Shown: positions 1 to 8,857, counted from the first letter of the stretch. The stretch is 64,000 nucleotides of DNA from Neorhizobium huautlense (GCF_030811685.1 NZ_JAUSRF010000002.1:186001-250000), one strand, 5' to 3'. Program-made: numbers and translations. Notes: a model not told the origin generated them from the letters alone.

Positions 1-99
1 GAAGATGGTCGCCAGTTCGTGGTGATGGTGGCGGGCGGACATGGCTCGGTCGGCACCAAGCCGGGGGATTATGTGATCGCCTATGCGTTGCCGCGGTAA
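1..99 (+). CDS. gcd: Quinoprotein glucose dehydrogenase, C-terminal end (partial)
   Basis: The last 32 codons of a gene that begins outside the window. The tail has the VVMVAGGHGS...KPGDYVIAYALP pattern that closes membrane-bound PQQ-dependent glucose dehydrogenases, which oxidise glucose to gluconolactone in the periplasm and pass electrons to ubiquinone. The frame is open from base 1 to a TAA at 97-99 and is followed by a hairpin terminator. The family assignment rests only on this short tail; a related PQQ polyol dehydrogenase is possible. Confidence 0.7.
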   Translation, partial: EDGRQFVVMVAGGHGSVGTKPGDYVIAYALPR

Positions 100-122
100 G
101 GGGAAGTTTGCACAGGAAAGGA

Positions 123-146
123 GCCGGGATGCTTCCCGGCTTCTTT
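123..146 (+). terminator. Intrinsic terminator after gcd
   Basis: A 7-bp GC-rich stem (GCCGGGA, 123-129; TCCCGGC, 134-140) with a TGCT loop and a T-rich tail (TTCTTT). It ends the gcd transcript and argues against translation starts for the next gene that lie inside the hairpin. Confidence 0.7.
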
Positions 147-194
147 GTGTCGTCAGGTCATGATGGTGTGGCCTGTGTACTTACCGGGGGTTTT

Positions 195-491
195 ATGCAC
201 CAATTGATTTGTTTTTCCATCCTGCTTGTGGTCGCCGTTCTGTTCAATGCGGTGGCGGCAGCGAAGATGGCTTCAGATGGAAACTGGGGGGAGGCCGTCG
301 GCCAGCTCTTCTTCGGGCCGCTCGTTTTTTTCTATGTGACGCATAGCGTGATTTATTTCGCGACGCGCCTCATTCGCGGACCGGCGGCCGTGGCTTCCTA
401 TTCCGCTTCAAGGCTGAATTACATTGCCTTCGTGATCACCTTGCTCGGCATATTGGGTGCCGCCGCGCAAAGGGCGACACCGCCGGTTTGA
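195..491 (+). CDS. Small hydrophobic membrane protein, unknown function
   Basis: 98 residues with three likely membrane segments (about residues 3-20, 34-58 and 76-92) and little soluble sequence. I chose the ATG at 195 because in-frame starts further upstream lie inside or before the terminator hairpin of the preceding gene. There is no good Shine-Dalgarno sequence. I do not recognise a family. It stands alone between gcd and the convergent BON gene. Reality of the gene is likely but not certain. Confidence 0.5.
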   Translation: MHQLICFSILLVVAVLFNAVAAAKMASDGNWGEAVGQLFFGPLVFFYVTHSVIYFATRLIRGPAAVASYSASRLNYIAFVITLLGILGAAAQRATPPV

Positions 492-501
492 TAGGCGTCG
501 C

Positions 502-780
502 CTAATGCAGAAATCCGCCGCTGCGGATGAAATTGCGCACTTCGCTGACGCCATCCACGCAGGCCGCAACCTCTGTCGCGCGTGAAATCTCGGCGCCATC
601 CAGCACCGTACCGGTCAGCGTGATCTGCGTGCCGTCGGCCACCACTGTCACATCGCTGGCATCGACACCGAAATTGGTGGCGAGTGCGTCGGCGACGCGG
701 GTTTCCAGTTCGGCGGCGGGTGGGTTCTCCACCTCGATCGTCGGTTCCTTGTCGTAAAACATCGGCGGTTTGAAAACCAT
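502..780 (-). CDS. BON domain protein
   Basis: 92 residues. Residues about 24-85 form a BON (phospholipid-binding) domain: ETRVADALA, then a predicted beta-strand pattern ITLTGTVLDGAEISRATEVAACVDGVSEVRN, typical of OsmY/BON folds that associate with membranes or envelope proteins. There is no signal peptide, so it may be cytoplasmic. The ATG at 780 is chosen because GGAGGAACGGTC precedes it. It lies 56 bp downstream of the hybrid kinase gene on the same strand and may be cotranscribed. BON proteins are often stress-related; that role here is inference. Confidence 0.75.
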   Translation of the reverse strand: MVFKPPMFYDKEPTIEVENPPAAELETRVADALATNFGVDASDVTVVADGTQITLTGTVLDGAEISRATEVAACVDGVSEVRNFIRSGGFLH

Positions 781-836
781 GACCGTTCCTCCTTGGTTGT
801 CTCTCGACAGATCAACGCGAGGAGGCGGGCATTGGT

Positions 837-2381
837 TCAATGTGTCGCCGTACCAACGATCTCTTTCAACTGCGCCTGCGTAAAGGGTTTTGCCAGACGC
901 GGCAGTTGCTGGTCGGAGCCGGCCGGCAGTTCGGCGTAACCGGTCGCCAGGATCACCGGCAGGGTGGGGCGCAATCTTGCGATTTCCTGTGCCAGTTCCG
1001 AGCCGGTCATCTGCGGCATGGAATGGTCGGTGATGACGAGGTCGAGATTTTCGCCGCTGTTGATCACCGACAATGCGTCCGTTGCGCTATAGGCTTCGAT
1101 CACGGTGTGGCCGAGGTCTTCCAGCATCAGCGTCGTGTTCATCAGTACCAGCGCGTCGTCATCGACGGCAAGAATGGTAAGCGGGCGGCTGATTTCTTCC
1201 GGCAGGATCAGCGGCAGTTCGGGCTCGAGGATTTCCTCGTCCTCACCGGCGACCGGCAGACAGAGAAAGATCGTCGTGCCTGCGCCGCGCGCACTCTCTA
1301 TGCTGAGCGCGCCGCCGGATTGTTCGATCAGGCCCTGCACCATGGAGAGGCCAAGCCCGGTGCCACGGCCCACACCCTTGGTGGTGAAGAAAGGTGTGGT
1401 CGCATGCGCCAAGGTTTCGGCGTCCATGCCTTCGCCATCATCCTTGACGCTGATTGAGAGATAGCGGCCCGGTTTCAGCCGCCCATCCGTTTCGGTGATA
1501 TCCTGCGGTGTCGCCGAAATGGTGATCGTGCCGCCTTGCGGCATGGCATCACGGGCATTGACGATGAGGTTCAGCAGCGCAGTTTCAAGCTGGTTCGGAT
1601 CGGTCTGCACATAGGGCAGGTTGTCGGCAAAATCGGTCTCGATGGTCAGCGTCTGACTGAGCGAACTTTTCAGGAAATCGCGCATGCCGGATACGAGTTT
1701 CGGGACATCTACCGGCAACACGTTCAGTTCCTGCCGTCGCGAGAAGGCCAGCATGCGTTGGGTCAGCGCCGCGCCGCGTTCGGCACCGCGAATGGCATTG
1801 TCGATCAGTGGCAGCAGCGAAGGGTCTTCCGGCAGGCGCTTGCGCAGCATTTCGAGGCTGCCCATGATCGCCATCAGCAAGTTGTTGAAATCATGGGCGA
1901 CGCCGCCGGTCAGCTGGCCGATCGCTTCCATCTTCTGGGCCTGAAACAGCTCCTCACGGGCCTTTGCCAGCGCCTTCTGGGCTTCCATGCGTTCGCTGTT
2001 ATCGCGGGTGATCTTGGCAAAACCGATCACATGGCCATTGTCGTCATGGATCGCGTCGATGACGACATGTGCCCAGAAGCGGCTGCCATTGCTGCGCAGG
2101 CGCCAGCTTTCCTTTTCGAAACGTCCCTCACGGCGGGCCGTCGCCAGAGCGCGCTGCGGTTCCCCGCGCGTACGGTCTTCCTCGGTATAGAAGAGCGAAA
2201 AATGTCGGCCGATAATGTGCTCGGCGCTATATCCCTTGATGCGCTCGGCGCCGGAATTCCACGTCGAAACGTGGCCGTCTGCATCCAGCATGTAGATGGC
2301 GTAATCGGTGATGGAATCCAGAAGCGTCTGGTAGAGCCCGTCGCTCGTCAGCATTGCCGGATGGCCCTTGGCCAGATTCAT
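837..2381 (-). CDS. PAS-containing hybrid histidine kinase with C-terminal receiver
   Basis: 514 residues, predicted soluble. A PAS/PAC sensor at about 15-135 is followed by a HisKA dimerisation domain with phosphoacceptor His163 in GGVAHDFNNLL, and an HATPase domain with N box (NARDAM, about 275-280), G1 (DDGEGMD) and G2 (GRGTGLGLS). A receiver at about 401-512 has the acidic pair in AVDDD, phosphoacceptor Asp452 in ITDHSMP and Lys498 in AKPF. This architecture is common in rhizobial cytosolic sensor kinases that sense through the PAS pocket; the signal is unknown. The output partner is not encoded nearby; BON is the next gene. AGGGAGCGAC lies upstream of the chosen ATG. Confidence 0.88.
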   Translation of the reverse strand: MNLAKGHPAMLTSDGLYQTLLDSITDYAIYMLDADGHVSTWNSGAERIKGYSAEHIIGRHFSLFYTEEDRTRGEPQRALATARREGRFEKESWRLRSNGSRFWAHVVIDAIHDDNGHVIGFAKITRDNSERMEAQKALAKAREELFQAQKMEAIGQLTGGVAHDFNNLLMAIMGSLEMLRKRLPEDPSLLPLIDNAIRGAERGAALTQRMLAFSRRQELNVLPVDVPKLVSGMRDFLKSSLSQTLTIETDFADNLPYVQTDPNQLETALLNLIVNARDAMPQGGTITISATPQDITETDGRLKPGRYLSISVKDDGEGMDAETLAHATTPFFTTKGVGRGTGLGLSMVQGLIEQSGGALSIESARGAGTTIFLCLPVAGEDEEILEPELPLILPEEISRPLTILAVDDDALVLMNTTLMLEDLGHTVIEAYSATDALSVINSGENLDLVITDHSMPQMTGSELAQEIARLRPTLPVILATGYAELPAGSDQQLPRLAKPFTQAQLKEIVGTATH

Positions 2382-2426
2382 GGTCGTCCCGTCGCTCCCT
2401 CAAGATCTCACAAGAATACTCTAATA

Positions 2427-2477
2427 CGGAATTGGTTCCGAATCCGATAATTCCTCGGAAAGGGTTGCCGAGGAATT
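2427..2477. promoter_or_regulatory. Two inverted repeats upstream of the tetR/RND operon
   Basis: CGGAA-TTGG-TTCCG at 2427-2440 and a perfect 10-bp inverted repeat at 2449-2458/2468-2477 (AATTCCTCGG with its complement, 9-bp spacer). The right arm of the second repeat runs into the -35 hexamer TTGACA (2476-2481). They lie in the divergent gap between the kinase gene and tetR and look like protein-binding sites. Which regulator binds is unknown. Confidence 0.5.
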
Positions 2478-2504
2478 GACAAAGGCGTGATGTCGAATTA
2501 CGAC
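2476..2504 (+). promoter_or_regulatory. Sigma70-type promoter of tetR
   Basis: TTGACA (2476-2481), a 17-bp spacer and a weak -10 TACGAC (2499-2504). The -10 falls inside the palindrome starting at 2497, so a repressor bound there would exclude RNA polymerase. Confidence 0.55.
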
Positions 2505-2534
2505 TGACGAAAATTAAAATTCGTCAGTCGTAAT
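2497..2534. promoter_or_regulatory. Perfect 15-bp palindromic operator, probably for the adjacent TetR
   Basis: ATTACGACTGACGAA (2497-2511) and its exact complement (2520-2534) separated by 8 AT-rich bases. It covers the -10 region and ends 9 bp before the tetR start codon. Autorepression by the first gene of the operon is the usual arrangement for TetR-controlled RND pumps; the binding itself is inferred. Confidence 0.75.
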
Positions 2535-2543
2535 GGAGCAGAC

Positions 2544-3185
2544 ATGAGCGACAGTCTTCAGGCCGGTCATGCCGTCGCAAACGCCCAGGCAGGCCCTTCT
2601 CACGCGGGCGATGTGCGGTCGGAAAATATTACGCGCATTCTGGACACTGCCGAACGGCTGTTCCGGCACTACGGTTATACCAAGACCAATGTGGCCGATA
2701 TCGCCAAGGAACTCGGCATGTCGCCGGCCAATATCTACCGATTTTTTGCCTCCAAGGCGGAGATCCATCAGGCGCTGGCCCGGCGCATGCTGGCTGCCAG
2801 TTATGATCTGGCGGTTGCCAATGTCCGCAGCGGCAAAACAGCCGCCGAGGGCTTGCGCCTTTACGCGCTTGGCCAGCATCGCATGACACTTGAAACCATG
2901 TTGCATGAGAATAAAGTGCACGAAATGGTTGTTGTGGCCATCGAGCAGCAATGGAAGGTGATTGAAGAGCATATCGAGCGGATCCGCGTCCTTGTCGCGG
3001 AGCTGATCGATCAGGGCATCAAGGCCGGCGAGTTCCGCCAGCAGGATGTCGAAATCGCATCGGACTGTTTCATGCAGGCGACTGTGTCGCTGTGCCACCC
3101 TCAGATCATTGCAGATTGTCTTGCAGAACGCCGGCACGCAACGCCGGAAGATCTTGTTGAATTCGCTGTCAGGGCGCTGCGCTGA
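2544..3185 (+). CDS. TetR/AcrR family repressor of the RND operon
   Basis: 213 residues. The N-terminal HTH at about 28-74 shows the TetR pattern (ILDTAERLFRHYGYTKTNVADIAKELGMSP, then IYRFFASKAEI). The rest is the helical ligand-binding and dimerisation domain; its ligand is unknown. It is first in an operon with the membrane fusion protein (49 bp downstream) and RND transporter, so it very probably represses the pump and itself through the palindrome directly upstream. The start ATG has GGAG about 8 bp upstream. The unusually long leader before the HTH (about 27 residues) lacks a recognisable domain. Confidence 0.88.
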   Translation: MSDSLQAGHAVANAQAGPSHAGDVRSENITRILDTAERLFRHYGYTKTNVADIAKELGMSPANIYRFFASKAEIHQALARRMLAASYDLAVANVRSGKTAAEGLRLYALGQHRMTLETMLHENKVHEMVVVAIEQQWKVIEEHIERIRVLVAELIDQGIKAGEFRQQDVEIASDCFMQATVSLCHPQIIADCLAERRHATPEDLVEFAVRALR

Positions 3186-3234
3186 TCCCTGGAGGGGCAG
3201 GTGCGCCGGGTTTCAATCGCATGGGAGTGCGGTC

Positions 3235-4377
3235 ATGTCGTCGTTTTCGAAATTGTCCATCGGTTTTGCCCTGGCGTCCACGCTCGTCCTTCTTGCCGGG
3301 TGTTCGGAAGAGAAGAAGCCTGAAGCTGCAGAAGTTTTGCGGCCGATTAAGATTGCCGAAATCGGTGCTGCCGATGAAGGCCGGGCCCTCGTTTATTCCG
3401 GCTCTGTGCGGGCGCGAAAGCAGATGGATCTCGGTTTTCGCGTGGCGGGAAAAATCACCGAAAGGCTGGTCGATGTCGGCGAACGGGTGACGCCCGGCAC
3501 GGTTCTCGCGCGTCTCGATGCGGTCGATCTGCAACTGGCCGTGCGCCGCGCCGAGGCGGATCTGGCATCCGCCGAAAAGCAGGTGGAGATTTCCGCGCTG
3601 GCCCGTCGTCGTGCTGAAAACCTTGCCTCCAAGAACATCGCGCCGCAGGCGGAGCTCGAGCAGAGCGTGCTCGCCGCCGACCAGGCACTGTCGGCCCGCC
3701 AGTCTGCCGTCTCGGCGCTTGAACAGGCCCGCAATCAGGTGGCCTATGCGGAACTCAAGTCGGATGTGAACGGTATCGTCACCGCCGTCAGCGCCGAAGC
3801 GGGGCAGGTGGTTTCCGCCGGCACGCCGGTGATTTCCGTGGCCGTCGATGGCGAAAAGGAAATCGAGATCGCGGTGCCGGAAAACGACATCGCCCAGTTC
3901 CGTCCGGGCAAGACGGTGTCGGCGAGTTTCTGGTCCTATCGGGACCTGACGCTTGAAGGCAAGGTGCGCGAGGTTGCGGGCAGCGCCAACACCCAGTCGC
4001 GCACCTTTGCCGTCCGTGTCAGTCTGCCGGATGACGAGCAGTTGCGGCTGGGCATGACCGGCATGATCACCGCCCGCACCGATGGCGCGGTGGCCGCCTA
4101 TTCCGTGCCGCTTGCTGCCGTCACCGAAAAGGATGGCAAAAAGATCGTCTGGATCGTCGACAAGGCCAAGGGCACCGTGCATTCGCGCATCGTGACCGTT
4201 GCCGGTTTCACCGATGACGGCGTGCGCATCGCTGAGGGCGTCAAGCCCGGTGAAGCGGTGGTTGCGGCCGGAACACAGTTCATGGCGGAAGACATGAAGG
4301 TGAAGGTGCCGGGAGCCACCACGGCGGAGGCTGAAGGCAATACGCAGACGGCGCCCGCCAGCGCTGACCGTTCGTAA
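3235..4377 (+). CDS. RND efflux periplasmic adaptor lipoprotein (membrane fusion protein)
   Basis: 380 residues with a lipoprotein signal peptide; the lipobox LLAG-Cys puts the acylated cysteine at residue 23. The order is beta-barrel/lipoyl half-motif (LGFRVAGKITERLVDVGERVTPGTVLARLD), an alpha-helical hairpin (about 75-145), the second lipoyl half and a membrane-proximal barrel. This matches HlyD/AcrA-family adaptors that link an RND pump to an outer-membrane channel. No outer-membrane factor gene is present here, so a TolC-type channel from elsewhere must serve. I chose the ATG at 3235 because GGGAG precedes it and the signal peptide starts there; an upstream extension would run into tetR. 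Confidence 0.9.
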   Translation: MSSFSKLSIGFALASTLVLLAGCSEEKKPEAAEVLRPIKIAEIGAADEGRALVYSGSVRARKQMDLGFRVAGKITERLVDVGERVTPGTVLARLDAVDLQLAVRRAEADLASAEKQVEISALARRRAENLASKNIAPQAELEQSVLAADQALSARQSAVSALEQARNQVAYAELKSDVNGIVTAVSAEAGQVVSAGTPVISVAVDGEKEIEIAVPENDIAQFRPGKTVSASFWSYRDLTLEGKVREVAGSANTQSRTFAVRVSLPDDEQLRLGMTGMITARTDGAVAAYSVPLAAVTEKDGKKIVWIVDKAKGTVHSRIVTVAGFTDDGVRIAEGVKPGEAVVAAGTQFMAEDMKVKVPGATTAEAEGNTQTAPASADRS

Positions 4378-4401
4378 CCGGCTCGGCAAAGGGAAAAGAT
4401 C

Positions 4402-7400
4402 ATGTCGTCCTCCGATCACACACCGTCCGGCGCAGATTCCGGCATAGGCGAAGTGCCCGAAAAGCAGCCTTTCAACCTGTCGCGCTGGGCGATCGCCCAT
4501 CCGAGCATCGGCCGTTTCCTGTTCGGCCTGATCATCATCATCGGCGTTCTCGGCATCATGAATATGGGCCAGAAGGAAGATCCCGATTTCACCTTCCGCG
4601 TCATGGTCGTGCAGGCCGTGTGGCCGGGGGCGTCGCTCGAGGAAATGCAGGATCAGGTTGCCAACAAGATCGAACGCAAGCTGCAGGAAACCCCGCATCT
4701 CGACTGGGTGAAATCCTATTCGCGCGCCGGCAGCACGATCATCACGCTGCAGATCAAGGGCGATACGACCGCGCGTGACGTGGCCGATGCCTTCTATCAG
4801 GTGCGCAAGAAGGTCGGTGACATTACAGATCTGCCGAGCGGTCTGCTCGGGCCTTATTTCAACGACGAATTCGGCGATACCTATATCACCCTGCATGCGA
4901 TCAGCGGGGATGGCTATGGTTATCCCGAGCTGAAAAAATACGCCATCCAGGCACGCGACATGCTGCTCGCCACGCCCGGCGTCGAAAAGGCCGTCATTCT
5001 CGGCGACCAGGCGGAAAAGATCTATATCGACGTCTCGTCCAAGGTGCTGGCCGAGCACAATCTCACCTTCAACGACCTCCAGAGCGCCCTTGCAGGGCAA
5101 AACACCGTCGATCCGGCCGGAAATATCGAGACCTCCAGTCGTTCCGTCCGGATCGCGGTGGAGGGAGGCGTGACGACACCGGAAGATGTGCGTGAACTGC
5201 GTCTGCGCACCGGCTCTCAGGTCATTCGCCTCGGCGATATCGCTACCGTATCCTCCGGTCTTGTCGACCCTTACGAGCGCAAATACCGCTTCAACGGTCA
5301 TGACGGCGTGCAGGTTGGTGTCGTGATGGCGCCGGGCTTCAAGGTCACGGATGTCGGCAAGTCCGTCGAGGCGACCTATGAACGGTTCATCGCCTCAATG
5401 CCGGTCGGCGTGTCGGTCGATCAGGTCTCCAACCAGCCGGAAGTGGTCACTGAGGCTGTCGGCGAGTTCACGCAGGCGCTGATGGAAGCGCTGGTGATCG
5501 TGCTGGCCGTATCGCTGATCTCGATCGGCTGGCGCTCCGGCATCATCATCGCCATCGCCATTCCGCTGGTTCTCGCGGCAACGCTTGCCATCATGTACAC
5601 TTTAGGCATCGAATTGCAGCGCATCTCGCTCGGCGCGCTGATCATTGCGCTCGGACTTCTGGTGGACGATGCGATGATCGTCGTCGAGATGATGGAGCGC
5701 AAGCTGGAGGAGGGACTGCCCAAGCTGGAAGCCGCCACCTTTGCCTATTCCTCCACCGCATTCCCGATGCTGACAGGCACGCTGATCACCGTTGCCGGCT
5801 TCATCCCGGTCGGTTTTGCAAATTCCACCGCCGGCGAATATGTGCGCTCGCTGTTCTACGTCGTTGGTATAGCGCTGGTCGTCTCGTGGTTCGTGGCCGT
5901 CTATTTCACGCCCTGGATCGGCTATATGCTGCTGAAACAGCGCGCCCATGTCGGCACCCACCATGATGCCTATGACACGCGTTTCTATCGCGGCCTGCGC
6001 CATTCGGTCGGCTGGGCGGTCAAGCACCGCATCATCGTGCTGCTGACCACGATCGGCGTGTTCGCCGGCAGCCTTTGGTCCTTCCAGTTCATTCCGCAGA
6101 GCTTTTTCCCGCAATCGTCGCGACCGGAAATTCTGGTCGATATGTGGCTGCCGGAAGGCACGTCCATTGAGGAAACCGAACGGCAGGCAAGGGCGCTGGA
6201 AGACCGTATCCTGCCCGATCCGGACAAGACCTTTGTCGCCACCTATGTCGGCGAGGGCGCACCGCGCTTCTTCCTGCCGCTCGACCAGCAGCTTCGCAAT
6301 CCCAACTATGCACAGTTGCTCGTCATGGCCAAGGACGTCGAGTCCCGCGAGCGCCTGATCGAAAAACTGCGCAAGACGCTGGCGGAAGATTTCCCGACGG
6401 TGCGCGGCAAGGTGGATCGCTTGTTCCTCGGCCCTCCGGTCGGCTGGGCGGTGCAGATGCGCGTGCTCGGGCCTGATCGTGACGAAGTGCGCCGTATCGC
6501 CGATCAGGTGAAGGAACGTTTCCACCAGAACCCGGTTCTTGGTGCTGTCCATGACGACTGGCTGGAAAAGGTGCCGTCGATGAAGCTTGTCATCGATCAG
6601 GACCGCGCCCGTGCGCTCGGTGTCTCGTCGCAGCGCGTGCGGCAGATGCTCTATGCCGCCACGACCGGTGCGCCGCTGGGTGATTTCCGCGATGGCGAGG
6701 AAACAGTGTCGATCGTTGCCCGCGAACCGGCGGAAACCCGAAAACTGCTGTCGGCTGTCGAAAGCGTCTATATCCCGACCGATAGCGGCGCCTTCGTGCC
6801 GGTCTCGCAAATCGCCCGTGTCGAGCCGGTGCTGGAAAACGGCATCGAATGGCGCCGCGACCGCCTGCCGACCATCACCATCAAGGCGACCGTGCCGGAC
6901 AGTGTCGAGCCGACCGATCTTTCGGTGAAACTCTACGACCAGCTTGGCGATATCCGCGCCGAACTTCCGCCCGGCTACCGGCTGGAAATCCAGGGTGGGG
7001 CTGAGGATGCGGCCGAAAGCCAGCTGTCGATCGCTGCCAAGGTGCCGGTCATGCTGCTGGTCATCGTGGCGCTGCTGATGGTTCAGCTTCAGCATTTCGG
7101 CAAATCCATGCTGGTTCTCGCCACCGGTCCGCTCGGCATCATCGGTGCGGCTGCAGCGCTTCTGATCAGCGGTGCGCCCTTCGGCTTCGTGGCGATCCTC
7201 GGCGTCATCGCGCTGCTCGGCATCATCATCCGCAACTCGATCATCCTGATCGACCAGATCGACCAGGATATCGCGGCGGGCATGCACAGGGCGGAAGCGA
7301 TCGTGGGCGCTGCCGTGCGACGTTTCCGGCCGATCATGCTGACCGCGATGACGGCGGTTCTGGCGCTGATCCCGATCTCCTGGGGTCTGTTCTGGGGGCC

Positions 7401-7569
7401 GCTGGCCTATGCGATGATGGGTGGCATCATGGTCGCCACCGTGCTGACCATCTTCGTGCTGCCGGCCGGTTATGCGCTGTTTTTCGGTCGTGAACCGAAG
7501 CAGAAGGATGGCGCTTCCGACCAGCAGAACGAGCCGCAACAACTCGACCTGCCGATGGCTGCGGAATGA
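4402..7569 (+). CDS. RND multidrug efflux transporter (inner-membrane pump)
   Basis: 1055 residues, the usual length for hydrophobe/amphiphile efflux RND pumps. A first membrane helix at about 33-53, a large periplasmic loop, a helix cluster around 355-510, a second periplasmic loop and a C-terminal helix cluster around 875-1030 give the expected 12 helices. The proton-relay pair Asp422-Asp423 lies in helix 4 (GLLVDDAMIVVEMMER). It exports amphiphilic compounds using the proton gradient together with the adaptor encoded 24 bp upstream. Its substrate cannot be read from sequence. The N-terminal 25 residues before the first helix are longer than in AcrB. Confidence 0.92.
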   Translation: MSSSDHTPSGADSGIGEVPEKQPFNLSRWAIAHPSIGRFLFGLIIIIGVLGIMNMGQKEDPDFTFRVMVVQAVWPGASLEEMQDQVANKIERKLQETPHLDWVKSYSRAGSTIITLQIKGDTTARDVADAFYQVRKKVGDITDLPSGLLGPYFNDEFGDTYITLHAISGDGYGYPELKKYAIQARDMLLATPGVEKAVILGDQAEKIYIDVSSKVLAEHNLTFNDLQSALAGQNTVDPAGNIETSSRSVRIAVEGGVTTPEDVRELRLRTGSQVIRLGDIATVSSGLVDPYERKYRFNGHDGVQVGVVMAPGFKVTDVGKSVEATYERFIASMPVGVSVDQVSNQPEVVTEAVGEFTQALMEALVIVLAVSLISIGWRSGIIIAIAIPLVLAATLAIMYTLGIELQRISLGALIIALGLLVDDAMIVVEMMERKLEEGLPKLEAATFAYSSTAFPMLTGTLITVAGFIPVGFANSTAGEYVRSLFYVVGIALVVSWFVAVYFTPWIGYMLLKQRAHVGTHHDAYDTRFYRGLRHSVGWAVKHRIIVLLTTIGVFAGSLWSFQFIPQSFFPQSSRPEILVDMWLPEGTSIEETERQARALEDRILPDPDKTFVATYVGEGAPRFFLPLDQQLRNPNYAQLLVMAKDVESRERLIEKLRKTLAEDFPTVRGKVDRLFLGPPVGWAVQMRVLGPDRDEVRRIADQVKERFHQNPVLGAVHDDWLEKVPSMKLVIDQDRARALGVSSQRVRQMLYAATTGAPLGDFRDGEETVSIVAREPAETRKLLSAVESVYIPTDSGAFVPVSQIARVEPVLENGIEWRRDRLPTITIKATVPDSVEPTDLSVKLYDQLGDIRAELPPGYRLEIQGGAEDAAESQLSIAAKVPVMLLVIVALLMVQLQHFGKSMLVLATGPLGIIGAAAALLISGAPFGFVAILGVIALLGIIIRNSIILIDQIDQDIAAGMHRAEAIVGAAVRRFRPIMLTAMTAVLALIPISWGLFWGPLAYAMMGGIMVATVLTIFVLPAGYALFFGREPKQKDGASDQQNEPQQLDLPMAAE

Positions 7570-7579
7570 GGCAATCCGG

Positions 7580-7607
7580 GGCCTGTTTCATCTTCTTGGA
7601 ACAGGCC
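7580..7607 (+). terminator. Hairpin after the RND operon
   Basis: An 8-bp perfect stem GGCCTGTT/AACAGGCC with a 12-nt loop, starting 11 bp after the RND stop codon. It has no T tract, so it is either a weak terminator or a 3'-end stabiliser. Confidence 0.35.
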
Positions 7608-7734
7608 TCGCCAAACCGCCTCTGCTTTGGTGTAAAATTCTCAATCCGGCTCGCCGTGTGGTGGCGCGTTTCTCGTGGTCTGCGATATTGCCGCATATGT
7701 TGGCGTCAATCGTAAATCCCACCGGAGACTTTTG

Positions 7735-8718
7735 ATGAACCGCCTCCTGATACTCGGCACAGCAATCGCCGCTCTTTTCGTGCAGCCGGCCTTCGCGCAG
7801 GAGCAGAAACTCCTCAACGCCTCCTACGATATCGCCCGCGAGCTTTTCGTCGCCGAAAACGAGGCCTTTGTGAAAGCGCATCCGGGCGTCACCATCGACC
7901 AGTCGCATGCCGGCACCTCCAAGCAGGCCCGCTCGATCGTCGAAGGTCTGGAAGCCGATGTGGTGACCTTCAACCAGGTGACCGATGTCGAGTTTCTGGT
8001 GAAGCAGGGGTTTGTTTCCAAGGACTGGCAGAAGGCTTTCCCGAACAGCGCGTCGCCCTTCTATTCCTTCCCGGCCTTCCTGGTGCGCGCCGGCAATCCG
8101 AAGAATATCAAGGGTTGGGCTGATCTCGGCCGTGACGACGTTCACGCCGTCTTCCCGAACCCGAAGACGTCCGGCAATGCGCGTTACACCTATCTGGCAG
8201 CCTATGCCTGGGCGAAGGAAGAGTTCAAGGACGACGCCGAAAAGATCGACGCCTATATCACCAAGATCTTTGACAGTGTTCCGGTGTTCGACACCGGTGG
8301 CCGTGCTGCCACCACGACATTCGTCGAGCGTGGTCAGGGCGATGTGCTGATCACCTTTGAGGCCGAAACACGCGGCATCGAAAAGCAGTATGGCAAGGAC
8401 AAGGTGTTGAGCGTCATCCCGCCCGTCAGCCTGCTGGCCGAATTCCCGGTTGCCGTGGTCGACAGGGTCGCCAAAAAGCATGGCACCGAAGAACTGGCGA
8501 AGACCTATCTCGACTTCCTCTATACGGAAGAGGGCCAGCGTGTTGCAGCCGAGTTCGGCCACCGCGTGCATGACGAGAAGGTTGCAGGCGAGTTCAAGGA
8601 TCAGTTCCCGGAAATCCGCCTCGTCAATGTCGATGATGTGTTTGGTGGCTGGTCAAAGATCCAGTCGGAACATTTTGCCTCCGGCGGCACGCTCGACAAG
8701 CTTTACGGCAGCCGATAA
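7735..8718 (+). CDS. sbp: Sulfate ABC transporter, periplasmic binding protein
   Basis: 327 residues with a Sec signal peptide cut after FAQPAFA-like residues near 21-22. The mature part has the Sbp/CysP signature: LLNASYDIARELF, SHAGTSKQARSIVEGLEADVVTFNQ, and KTSGNARYTYLAAYAWA. It binds sulfate (or thiosulfate) and delivers it to the CysT-CysW-CysA complex encoded next. The ATG at 7735 follows GGAGACTTTTG and begins the signal peptide. It is separated from cysT by 188 bp containing a palindromic repeat and a terminator-like hairpin, so the binding protein is probably made in excess of the membrane parts. Sbp versus CysP specificity is not certain. Confidence 0.88.
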   Translation: MNRLLILGTAIAALFVQPAFAQEQKLLNASYDIARELFVAENEAFVKAHPGVTIDQSHAGTSKQARSIVEGLEADVVTFNQVTDVEFLVKQGFVSKDWQKAFPNSASPFYSFPAFLVRAGNPKNIKGWADLGRDDVHAVFPNPKTSGNARYTYLAAYAWAKEEFKDDAEKIDAYITKIFDSVPVFDTGGRAATTTFVERGQGDVLITFEAETRGIEKQYGKDKVLSVIPPVSLLAEFPVAVVDRVAKKHGTEELAKTYLDFLYTEEGQRVAAEFGHRVHDEKVAGEFKDQFPEIRLVNVDDVFGGWSKIQSEHFASGGTLDKLYGSR

Positions 8719-8743
8719 TTTTTAAATAGACGCCTCATTCTTT

Positions 8744-8826
8744 CGTCATGCTCGGGCTCGTCCCGAGCATCTGCCGCCGCCAGATCGAGGGCACAGCAGA
8801 TCCTCGGGACAAGCCCGAGGATGACG
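8744..8826. repeat. Palindromic intergenic repeat, family 1, copy 1
   Basis: Two arms of 27 bp (8744-8770 and 8800-8826) are inverted copies differing at three positions; each arm also contains its own smaller inverted repeat (CTCGGG...CCCGAG). The arms match the element at 13594-13679. Such RIME-like palindromic elements are common between genes in rhizobia and Brucella. The RNA would fold into a long stem between sbp and cysT. Confidence 0.85.
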
Positions 8827-8857
8827 GCAAGGGTGCGGTGGCTCTGTCATCTTCCCG

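Noticed and set aside
3169-5301. A 710-codon open frame on the minus strand, opposite the efflux genes
   Set aside because: Its protein is rich in His, Arg and Asp with no domain. It lies antisense to two clear genes and arises from third-position GC bias.
5602-7542. A 646-codon antisense frame in the RND gene
   Set aside because: Same bias; the RND protein on the plus strand is unmistakable.
7570-7734. Possible riboswitch upstream of sbp
   Set aside because: I looked for a conserved metabolite-binding fold and saw only a simple hairpin belonging to the end of the RND operon.
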